DNA from: Terrimonas ginsenosidimutans
Lineage (GTDB): Bacteria > Bacteroidota > Bacteroidia > Chitinophagales > Chitinophagaceae
Reading direction: 5' to 3'
Assembly (NCBI RefSeq): GCF_022012415.1
Contig: NZ_JAKLTR010000007.1
Span: 275,002 to 339,001 of the forward strand
DNA: 64,000 nt
Position 1 is the stretch's first letter; each line of letters opens with the position of its first letter. Below the pieces are notes generated by a model. The model was not told the DNA's origin and searched no databases. It worked only from the letters and a program-made list of their open reading frames with translations. Made by a program: the position numbers and the translations under genes. Positions 56,998 through 64,000 of the stretch are shown one piece after another.

Positions 56998-57084
56998 AGT
57001 ATCGCAAAGGACGCAAAGGAAACGCAGAGGGCGCAAAGGATATCTTTGCGCCCTCTGCGTTTCCTTTGCGTCCTCTGCGATACT
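56998..57084. repeat. 41-bp near-perfect inverted repeat, TGGCGTA family
   Basis: Arms 56998-57038 and 57044-57084 match 40 of 41 bases with a 5-base loop. The upstream flank (56990) is TGGCGTA. It lies between gmhA and the DUF2264 gene. Confidence 0.9.
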
Positions 57085-57141
57085 TTAAAACCAACGTGTA
57101 AAAATCTTTTCCTATCTTCCTGCCTCTATAAACCGCTATCA

Positions 57142-58380
57142 ATGTTAAGGAACACTTTAGCTGCCGTATTTATCTCGCTCATCACATTTTCTGCATCTGC
57201 TCAAAAGAAAAGATCACAACCTATACCGGTCCAAACAGACCGTCAGTTCTGGCTTACAGAAATGGATAAAATGTGCCGTCCTGTTTTATCAGCACTCGCA
57301 CATGACAGCCTGCGCATCCTCATGCCGAAAGTTGTATCCAACCGTTCAGACAATCCCGAAAGCAGAACGAAAGTGATGTATGTAGAAGTCCTTGGACGTG
57401 TACTAAGCGGCATCGCCCCATGGCTGCAATCAGAAGGCGGCAGTACAGCTGAAATCGCATTACGTGATCAATACCGTGCATGGACACTTCAAGGGATGAA
57501 ACATGCGCTGGATAGTACATCTAAAGACTTCATGCGATTTGATATCAGCGGTCAGCAACTAGTAGATGCGTCCTTTATCGCTTACGCTTTTGTTCGGGCG
57601 CCCTGGCTTTGGGAACATCTCGGTGCGAATGAAAAGGCGCTGTTGATGAAATCTATCAGGTCAACACGCCAGTTCAGGCCGGTATTTTCCAACTGGTTGC
57701 TGTTCTCCGCAATGAATGAAGTCTTTATTGCGCAATATGGCAATGATTGGGATGTGATGCGGGTGGATTATGCCTTGCGGCAGCTGGAACAATGGTATGT
57801 GGGAGACGGTCTTTATTCTGATGGCGTAGTGTATGCCAATGACTATTACAACAGCTATGTGATACATCCTTTTCTCGCAACCATTGTAAATGTGATCGGA
57901 AAGAAGACCAATGCCTATAATGCGATGGCAGATAAGATCAAAAAAAGAAATGAACGCTACGCAGTGATACAGGAAAGATCGATCAATACGGACGGAACTT
58001 TCCCGGCGATCGGACGTTCGATCATTTATCGTGGTGCAGCTTTTCATCACCTGGCAGATATGGCCTGGAGAAAAGCGTTGCCGGCACAATTGAAACCAGC
58101 ACAGGTACGTGGCGCGTTAACGGCAGTGATCCGGAAAACGCTCGAGAGCCCGACTACTTATAAAAATGGCTGGTTGTCGATCGGCCTGTATGGCGAGCAA
58201 CCGGATATTGCAGACTCTTACAATAACCAGGGAAGTATGTATCTCTGCACGGCGATATTCCTGCCGCTTGGTTTACCGGAAACTGATCCATTCTGGGCGG
58301 ATCCGGCGATGAAATGGAGTGCGCAGCAGATCTGGAGCGGAGAGAATTTCCCGAATGATCATAGTGCGGACCTGAGATGA
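57142..58380 (+). CDS. DUF2264 secreted protein, putative glycan-active enzyme
   Basis: 412 residues from the ATG at 57142, which starts a signal peptide (MLRNTLAAVFISLITFSASAQ). The upstream codons run through the hairpin repeat and are rejected. Features of DUF2264: VMYVEVLGRVLSGIAPWL, VGDGLYSDGVVYANDYYNSYVIHPF, then ERYAVIQERSINTDGTFPAIGRS. These are (alpha/alpha)6-barrel folds linked to polysaccharide breakdown. Periplasmic. Activity not established. Confidence 0.8.
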   Translation: MLRNTLAAVFISLITFSASAQKKRSQPIPVQTDRQFWLTEMDKMCRPVLSALAHDSLRILMPKVVSNRSDNPESRTKVMYVEVLGRVLSGIAPWLQSEGGSTAEIALRDQYRAWTLQGMKHALDSTSKDFMRFDISGQQLVDASFIAYAFVRAPWLWEHLGANEKALLMKSIRSTRQFRPVFSNWLLFSAMNEVFIAQYGNDWDVMRVDYALRQLEQWYVGDGLYSDGVVYANDYYNSYVIHPFLATIVNVIGKKTNAYNAMADKIKKRNERYAVIQERSINTDGTFPAIGRSIIYRGAAFHHLADMAWRKALPAQLKPAQVRGALTAVIRKTLESPTTYKNGWLSIGLYGEQPDIADSYNNQGSMYLCTAIFLPLGLPETDPFWADPAMKWSAQQIWSGENFPNDHSADLR

Positions 58381-58454
58381 GTGACCGTTGACCGTTGTCC
58401 GTTGTCCGGTCCAGGACGTTCGTGTATTATGCCTCAAATCCTGATAACCAACAA

Positions 58455-59045
58455 ATGAAATCAGCATCGATAGTACATGCTTTTGCTTTATTAATGGGTG
58501 TTGCTGTGAGTGGATGGGCAACGGCGCAGCCTCAATCTTTGCCGGAATCCAGGCGGGATGTCGATGACTGCACCATAATGAATACTTATACCAAATCTCA
58601 TTTTTTTCGGGAAGGTAGTGTGGAGGCCTTCCAGTATGATGCTGTTAAGAATGATTCGATAAACAGTCATATTTTATTAGTAACCTCATACGGACAAGTC
58701 AGAGGCATTGAAATGCTTCATTTAATCGTCGACTCTGTGAGTAGCGGTAATGTAAAGTTCACCAGAAAGGATTTCAGTGTCCTCAGCCGGAGAATAAACT
58801 TGTCTGACCAGTCACTTGTAAATTTCTTTGAGACAAATGAACCCGAAGGCTTTTATTTCGGCACATGCAAGCATCACATTGACCATGTCACGCAAACCCT
58901 GGTCATATCAAATCCAAAAAAGGACAAGTGGATTGAAGTAACAGCAATGGACATATATTTAAAAGACCTGTTGGAGATGAACAAGGGTTTTGAATCTTTA
59001 AAAAATATTGTAGAAATGCTACAGTATCTCAACCCCCATTTTTAA
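58455..59045 (+). CDS. secreted hypothetical protein
   Basis: 196 residues from the ATG at 58455, with a signal peptide (ALLMGVAVSGWATAQ). Mixed alpha/beta; one Cys near residue 39 and one near 138 could pair. No family recognised. It lies between DUF2264 and the TonB-like gene with no clear operon spacing. Confidence 0.5.
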   Translation: MKSASIVHAFALLMGVAVSGWATAQPQSLPESRRDVDDCTIMNTYTKSHFFREGSVEAFQYDAVKNDSINSHILLVTSYGQVRGIEMLHLIVDSVSSGNVKFTRKDFSVLSRRINLSDQSLVNFFETNEPEGFYFGTCKHHIDHVTQTLVISNPKKDKWIEVTAMDIYLKDLLEMNKGFESLKNIVEMLQYLNPHF

Positions 59046-59167
59046 GCGCCAATAAGACGAAATAATTCGTTTTCGCTTATTTTAATATTTGCATCAACCG
59101 GATCGTACAACTACGATTGTTTAAGCGAACGAAAGCCGTTTATTTGTTACCTGATCAAACTTCATCA

Positions 59168-59905
59168 ATGAACATAAAGCATCTTTTAATCGCGAGCCTG
59201 GCAATCGTAACCCTGAATCTTTCTTCTTTAGCCCAAAGCTACCTGCCAGACAGAATCATTCCATTTACGTACGATCTTGTTGTTCAGTATAAAAAAGGAT
59301 TGTATGGTCTGAAAGAAGCGGGTGCGGAAGGAAAGGAGATGCTCCCTGCAAAATATCATTCATATACGATCCATGATTTCAATACCTCGCTTGGTATTTC
59401 TGTCATAGAGTTTAATGGAACTAAACTCGCAACAAAATATTTTACATCCGGCAGGAAAGAGATAACAGATTCCATATATAAGGAGCTTGTACATGCACAT
59501 AATTTTAAAGAACAGATTGCCGGCACCGTCAGCACGCGCAATTCTTCACCGGACACGGATACCTCTAATTCCAGCGCATCCGATTCGGTAGCGGAAAATG
59601 CCACCTTTGCAAAAGTTCAAACTGATCCATGGTTCAGATCTGGACAAAAAGATGCCGCAACGTATATTAACGAAGAAATAAACAACGCAAAGAAAAATTC
59701 ACCCGTTAAAGACAAAGGCGTCGTTACAATCAGCTTCGTTGTTGAAAAGGACGGATCAATATCAGCGCCTTCCGTAACAAAAAGTTCTTCCGACGAACTT
59801 TCAAAGCTTTCGCTTGGCATTCTTCAGAAAATGCCTGTATGGCAACCAGCCGTTCAGGGCGGACGTGCAGTGCGTGCATTACATAAATTGAGTTTTGAAT
59901 GGTGA
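59168..59905 (+). CDS. secreted protein with TonB C-terminal-like domain
   Basis: 245 residues from the ATG at 59168, signal peptide (IVTLNLSSLAQ). The C-terminal ~85 residues (ATYINEEINNAKKNSP, VVTISFVVEKDGSISAPSV, LGILQKMPVWQPAVQGGRAV) match the TonB C-terminal fold. The N-terminal half has WG/KWG-like phrases (GLYGLKEAGAEGKEMLPAKY). There is no transmembrane anchor for classical TonB, so it is a stand-alone periplasmic TonB_C protein. Confidence 0.65.
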   Translation: MNIKHLLIASLAIVTLNLSSLAQSYLPDRIIPFTYDLVVQYKKGLYGLKEAGAEGKEMLPAKYHSYTIHDFNTSLGISVIEFNGTKLATKYFTSGRKEITDSIYKELVHAHNFKEQIAGTVSTRNSSPDTDTSNSSASDSVAENATFAKVQTDPWFRSGQKDAATYINEEINNAKKNSPVKDKGVVTISFVVEKDGSISAPSVTKSSSDELSKLSLGILQKMPVWQPAVQGGRAVRALHKLSFEW

Positions 59906-60001
59906 TACAGCAAATCCATCTGATCCTTCGACAAGATAGAGAAAGGACTTTGGAAGTTTGAAGGCCTTATAGTTTTAAGGGTAAAACCTCAGTATCTCAT
60001 C

Positions 60002-60046
60002 TATTAAACACTTAAACCGTTAAACTCTTAAACTTTTAAACCTTCC
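60002..60046. repeat. TTAAAC-rich intergenic repeat
   Basis: Tandem TATTAAACACTTAAACCGTT units and ACTTTTAAAC, similar to the right arm at 15046-15080. An AGTTTTAAGG left partner lies near 59971. Confidence 0.4.
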
Positions 60047-60165
60047 CCCGGCTGATCAGAGTAGAGTTAATGATTAAACATTGATAATAATGTGTAACTT
60101 GGCGAACCTAAATCAAATCAGGCATGAGATCTTCAATTCTTCATGCCGTTAACACCAATTCAAGT

Positions 60166-60750
60166 ATGAAAAGACGTAATCTTGTTTCTTCGTTGGTCCT
60201 GATAACAGGACTTTTTTTTGCTGTATCCATGGTATCCTGCAGTAAAGATGGCGCTGATGGTCCTGCTGGTGCAGCTGGCCCCGCCGGCCCGGCTGGTCCT
60301 GCAGGTCCTGCTGGTCCTGCTGGCTCCGGTAACGTAATCTATTCTGCATGGCTTGATCTGGCATTTAAGCCCGATACCATTCACCGCGTAAATGGCACCA
60401 TTGATACGATAGGCTATTATTCAAACCTTGACGTGCCTAAACTCACCCTGGCATTGCTGAGTACCGCGGATATAAAAGTGTACGCCAATTTTAATAACGC
60501 TACTGATCCTGTCATTTATCCGTTGCCTTACAATTCCCCAAGCGGTGTTTACATCGAGTTTGCGGCTTCCACGCAAAAGATCACTTTCTATTCCAATGTA
60601 GACGCTGGTACCGAATTTGACAATAATGGGAGGAAATATTTCCAATACAGGTATATGATCGTGCCCGGAAGCACAAGTGCAAGATCGGCATCTCCGGTAA
60701 ACTGGTCCGATTATACTGCCGTAAAAGCGTATCTCGGATTAAACGACTAA
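60166..60750 (+). CDS. collagen-like lipoprotein
   Basis: 194 residues from the ATG at 60166; signal peptide with lipobox Cys (FFAVSMVSCSKD). Right after the Cys are about eight G-x-x triplets, nearly all GPA, then an unrelated ~155-residue beta-rich domain. Short collagen-like stalks just past the lipidation site are common in Bacteroidota lipoproteins and probably act as spacers. The C-terminal domain is unrecognised. A strong terminator follows. Confidence 0.75.
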   Translation: MKRRNLVSSLVLITGLFFAVSMVSCSKDGADGPAGAAGPAGPAGPAGPAGPAGSGNVIYSAWLDLAFKPDTIHRVNGTIDTIGYYSNLDVPKLTLALLSTADIKVYANFNNATDPVIYPLPYNSPSGVYIEFAASTQKITFYSNVDAGTEFDNNGRKYFQYRYMIVPGSTSARSASPVNWSDYTAVKAYLGLND

Positions 60751-60790
60751 AAGAAAGAGGCTGTCTTCACTAAGACAGCCTCTTTCTTTA
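60751..60790 (+). terminator. strong intrinsic terminator
   Basis: Perfect 17-bp stem (60751-60767 and 60772-60788), 4-base loop, T-rich right side. Ends the collagen-like gene. Confidence 0.9.
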
Positions 60791-60942
60791 TTGGTTCAAC
60801 TGCAAACCTCCATAAAATTATACATTTACGATACTGCTCTTAAAGATCAATATCCAACGCTTAAGCAATAGCCTGTACCTTCCGGCTTTTGCTATACAAA
60901 GATATTATACTGTTGATTAGTAAGTGGCCCTGCGCCGATTGC

Positions 60943-63759
60943 TTACATCCTGCTCCGGTTGCCACCACCACCTTGCCTCGACTGCCGACCCTGCGTTGCA
61001 GGCGTAGCCTTATTGCCTCCATTCCCTCTGCCTCCACCAAACTTCTGCAACCTGTAATTGAATGAAATCAGGAAGTATCTCGCCAACCTGTTACTCCTGC
61101 TATCAATGATCATCGTTTCATCAATCGTTCTTGAAATGCCTGTATTCTCATTGAACAGGTCAAATCCCTGTACGCGAACTGTTGCCAGCTTATTCTTCAG
61201 GAAACGGTATTCTGCATATACATTCAGGATAAGCGGATTCGCATTCACATTACTGCTGAAGTTATAGTTGATCACCTTGGAGAGATCATATCCCAGTGTC
61301 AGATCCTTGAAGAAATAGTTCTTTCCATTAACGCCGAGGTTTAATGTCCGCGCTTTTGTTGTATTCGTATAGGTTGAATATTTAGTGGTGGTTCGGTAGA
61401 TCGTATAATCTGCTGTCACGCCTGCATCCATCACATCATTGATATCAACACGCAGCGTTGTACCGGGTCGAAGATTGAGGTTGCTTCCGCGGTTACGCTG
61501 GTTATCTGTATAGGAAATATTATTGCTATAGCTGGCATTGAAATTGACCGTTGCAGTAAACTTCCTGTTGAAGAAGGGTTGCGTATAGGAGCCATTTCCA
61601 TTCACGTGATAAAAACCATTTGTATTCAGGTACGAAACGGTGCGGCCCGTACCAGATGGATTGTTCACACGGCTGTTCACGATCTTATTATCTGTTTGGT
61701 CGAATGATACATTGGAAAATAAGGAACGTCCTGATTTGTTATCAAACTTGTTATACTGCAAGCTCAGTCTCCTGGTCAGTTCCGCACGAAGATTTGGATT
61801 TCCTACCACGATATTGTTCAGGTTGGAACTGTCCACAACGGGCTGCAGCTGCATAAAATCCGGTTCGCGGCTTTGCCCGCCATAGGTAAGCGTTAATGAA
61901 TGACTCCGTGCGAAATTATATACGAACCGGGCCGATGGGATCCAGTTCATATTCCGGAAATTGGTATTGATGTCCTTGCCAACTGACTGTCCGCTCAGGG
62001 TGGTTGGTTGAGAGATCACCCCGATCACATAATTATATTTTGTAGAGTTTCCCTTCAGGCTTAGTCCGATCCTGTTGGTGACAAACTGATAATCGAAATG
62101 GTTGCTTTGGACGGGGTTAAGGTTTTGTTCGCCTGTCAATGGATCCACATCATTTACGCCGCGCTGGTTCTCTGTTGCGGAGCGGTTCCATTCATAGTTC
62201 AATTCAAGTACAGTACGGTTATTGCCGGTCTGGCTGCCAAGCGGCTCAGTATATGATACACGTGCAGTGGTACGTGTATTGCGGTTGGTGATATCAATAC
62301 GCTGTTGCTGGATCGTATCCGCGACGATCACCGGGAAAAAGGTGGAGTCGGCATTCGTGTAATTGTTGCGGATATTTTGCAGTGCATCCCTGTAAGAGTA
62401 GTTGAAGTTTCCGCTGATGTTCAGGTTGCGCCCTTTTTTGGGAAACTTGTGATTGAATGTCAGATCAGTTCCTGCATTTGGCGCTGTGGCGCTGTTTTCC
62501 GACCGGCTGTCATTCAGCGTATAATAACCTTTTTGACTGATGGAAGAGTTGCTGACGCTTTCGGAAGAAGAGGAAGAAGTGGATACAAATGGAGAGATCT
62601 TCAGATAGTTCATTGAATCGATCTTGTATTCCATATTGAAAGTAACCCGGTGGTTATAATTGGAAGAATGGGAATTGCTGTTCCGTTCCGTAAAGCGGAT
62701 ATTCATCGGGTTGAAATCCTGCGTTTGGGATGTACTGATATTATCAGAGCTGCGGGAAGAGAAACTGTAGCTTCCGTAGACGGAGATCTTTTTTCCCCAG
62801 GTATCGCGGAAATTCAGGCCGGCAGATCTTGTCAGGCTGATCCCGTTACCGCCGCCGCCACCGCGTTCGGAACCACCGAAGTTCGCGCCACGGGCACCGC
62901 CGCCGCGCCCACCGCCATTAAAATTGAACGTATTTGCATTGGTGTTGTTGATGGAGCCGATAAAGGAGATCTGCCGTTCGCCGTTGAAGACATTCGCAAC
63001 AAGCGATCCTGCATAGCGGTCATCCGTACCTGCGGCAACTGTTGCACTACCGAAAGTGCCTTTGTTCTTATCCTTCCGGATATTGATATTAATGATCTTT
63101 TCCGGCTCACCGGATTTGATACCGGTAAGATTTGCCTGGTCGCCATAATCATCAATGATCTGAATATTGTCAATAATATCAGCCGGAAGGTTTTTTGTGG
63201 CCGTCTGAACGTCTCCTCCAAAGAAGTCTTTGCCATTGACCCGCACACGGGCCACTGGTTTTCCCTGTGCCTGGATCTGGCCATCTGCGCCGACAGTAAC
63301 GCCCGGCAGTTTTTTGATGACATCTTCCACCGGTGCTCCCTCCCGTACCTGGTAAGCGCTTGCCTTGTACTCGATCGTATCTTCTTTGACCGTGATGGGG
63401 TTCACCGATTTGACGATCACTTCTCCGAGCATGGAAGGCTCAGGCGCCAATTGAATAGAACCAGCATTGATCGTTCCGCTTACAACCGCATATGTCTTAG
63501 AAAAAGGAGTAAAGCCGATGTTTGTTATTTCAAGCTTGACAGAAGGAGAGGAGATACCTGATCTGCGGAGGGTAAAACTCCCGTCTCTGTCTGTAACAGC
63601 ACCTGCGCTGTCTTTTCCCGCCAGCAATTTAACGGACGCACCGAAGATGGGTGAACCGGTGGAATCAGTAACGACCCCTTTGATAGAAACAGTCCTCTGC
63701 GAAAAGGCAGTCGTGAGAAAGATCATTCCAAGAACAAGAAAAACAATATGGCGATACAT
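60943..63759 (-). CDS. TonB-dependent receptor (outer membrane barrel, CarboxypepD-reg-like N-terminus)
   Basis: 938 residues. Signal peptide (LVLGMIFLTTAFSQ), a regulatory beta-sandwich (VSIKGVVTDSTGSPIFGASV), a plug (VREGAPVEDVIKKLPGVTVG, GKPVARVRVNGKDFFGGDV), then a barrel of the OMP_b-brl_3 type with RYFLISFNYRLQKFGGG and a Gly/Arg-rich C-terminal tail. Two Gly/Arg-rich loops (~275-300 and 905-938) are unusual. No SusD follows, so it is a stand-alone receptor, possibly for iron complexes or peptides. Confidence 0.85.
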   Translation of the reverse strand: MYRHIVFLVLGMIFLTTAFSQRTVSIKGVVTDSTGSPIFGASVKLLAGKDSAGAVTDRDGSFTLRRSGISSPSVKLEITNIGFTPFSKTYAVVSGTINAGSIQLAPEPSMLGEVIVKSVNPITVKEDTIEYKASAYQVREGAPVEDVIKKLPGVTVGADGQIQAQGKPVARVRVNGKDFFGGDVQTATKNLPADIIDNIQIIDDYGDQANLTGIKSGEPEKIININIRKDKNKGTFGSATVAAGTDDRYAGSLVANVFNGERQISFIGSINNTNANTFNFNGGGRGGGARGANFGGSERGGGGGNGISLTRSAGLNFRDTWGKKISVYGSYSFSSRSSDNISTSQTQDFNPMNIRFTERNSNSHSSNYNHRVTFNMEYKIDSMNYLKISPFVSTSSSSSESVSNSSISQKGYYTLNDSRSENSATAPNAGTDLTFNHKFPKKGRNLNISGNFNYSYRDALQNIRNNYTNADSTFFPVIVADTIQQQRIDITNRNTRTTARVSYTEPLGSQTGNNRTVLELNYEWNRSATENQRGVNDVDPLTGEQNLNPVQSNHFDYQFVTNRIGLSLKGNSTKYNYVIGVISQPTTLSGQSVGKDINTNFRNMNWIPSARFVYNFARSHSLTLTYGGQSREPDFMQLQPVVDSSNLNNIVVGNPNLRAELTRRLSLQYNKFDNKSGRSLFSNVSFDQTDNKIVNSRVNNPSGTGRTVSYLNTNGFYHVNGNGSYTQPFFNRKFTATVNFNASYSNNISYTDNQRNRGSNLNLRPGTTLRVDINDVMDAGVTADYTIYRTTTKYSTYTNTTKARTLNLGVNGKNYFFKDLTLGYDLSKVINYNFSSNVNANPLILNVYAEYRFLKNKLATVRVQGFDLFNENTGISRTIDETMIIDSRSNRLARYFLISFNYRLQKFGGGRGNGGNKATPATQGRQSRQGGGGNRSRM

Positions 63760-64000
63760 GCAGGATGGTTATGAAGTTTAGATGTTATTTATGTGCTATA
63801 CTTTCGCCGGCCGGCGTGATTTTTTCCCGTTTGATCAGAAAGTGTTTAGCGTTAATAGTTTAATTGACAAATAAATTTTGTTTACCGTTGTTGTTCGACC
63901 GAATAATTTCTTGATAGCTTGATGGCGTAGGGGAACGCGGCGGACGCGGCGATACGCGACGCGCGCGGCGAATACAAAGTCTGCTATGGCTGTTTTCGCT
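63760..64000. other. upstream region of the TonB receptor
   Basis: No ORF. Begins with the minus-strand receptor's upstream region and ends with the TGGCGTA repeat copy at 63922. Confidence 0.4.
63922..64000. repeat. TGGCGTA-type repeat, cut by the window end
   Basis: TGGCGTAGGGGAACGCGGCG followed by GCG-rich units. Same start as the repeats at 9374, 55195 and 56990; the second arm lies outside the window. Confidence 0.45.

Noticed and set aside
62650..63561. 303-codon plus-strand ORF opposite the TonB receptor
   Set aside because: Antisense shadow of a clear TonB-dependent receptor frame; composition follows the other strand.
1..64000. CRISPR array
   Set aside because: No series of regularly spaced identical repeats was seen; the dispersed repeats found are hairpins or att-like copies without spacers, and no Cas-like ORF exists.

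Overview
The window looks like a Bacteroidota chromosome, most likely family Chitinophagaceae (Chitinophaga/Niastella-like). The evidence is a SusC/SusD pair with its own ECF sigma factor and FecR anti-sigma, a type IX secretion sorting domain, a DUF4199 membrane protein, a YWFCY-type TraG coupling protein and a metal-ligand-poor dihydroorotase. The genus assignment is inference from gene content; no rRNA is present.

Region 1 (1-1.4 kb) has a partial VOC/SnoaL protein and a convergent NTF2-like protein separated by a strong hairpin. Region 2 (1.9-16.9 kb) is a complete polysaccharide utilisation locus, all on the minus strand: ECF sigma, FecR, STN-containing SusC, SusD, GH127-type beta-L-arabinofuranosidase, a beta-helix/discoidin protein with a type IX sorting domain, an SGNH hydrolase and a GH63-like hydrolase. 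The enzyme mix suggests an arabinose-containing pectic or glycoprotein glycan.

Region 3 (17-27.7 kb) is looser and richer in apparent non-coding sequence. It holds a sensor-like protein without a DNA-binding half, a DKNYY lipoprotein, a vWD plus lectin lipoprotein, a frameshifted envelope protein next to a secreted M48-like protease, and a membrane protein with two Ig-like domains. Region 4 (27.7-51.1 kb) is a decayed mobile/defence island. It contains an IS66 end, two broken ECF sigma genes, a three-gene DUF6119/TIGR04141 - small Cys/His protein - HEPN operon, an HNH nuclease gene interrupted by one TGA, a PD-(D/E)XK protein with duplicated CCExH motifs, a headless relaxase with an intact coupling protein, a two-gene cluster of a DUF559/Vsr-like nuclease and a 1524-residue Mrr-STAND NTPase (Avs-like), a DUF6236-type protein, an excisionase-like HTH protein and a decayed tyrosine integrase. 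It ends at tRNA-Pro(GGG) and a degenerate tRNA-like copy. Repeats containing the tRNA 3' end lie near 22.7 kb and 1.8 kb, which suggests two islands accreted in tandem at this tRNA.

Region 5 (51.3-64 kb) is core-like: dihydroorotase, DUF4199, two glycosyltransferases, a heptose kinase and a sedoheptulose-7-phosphate isomerase (a heptose/glycan cluster), DUF2264, several secreted proteins and a TonB-dependent receptor. Long, nearly perfect intergenic hairpins that all begin with TGGCGTA recur in the core and PUL regions and look like a lineage-specific repeat family.

The best candidates for an undescribed system are the DUF6119/Cys-His/HEPN operon and the DUF559-like nuclease paired with the Mrr-STAND protein.
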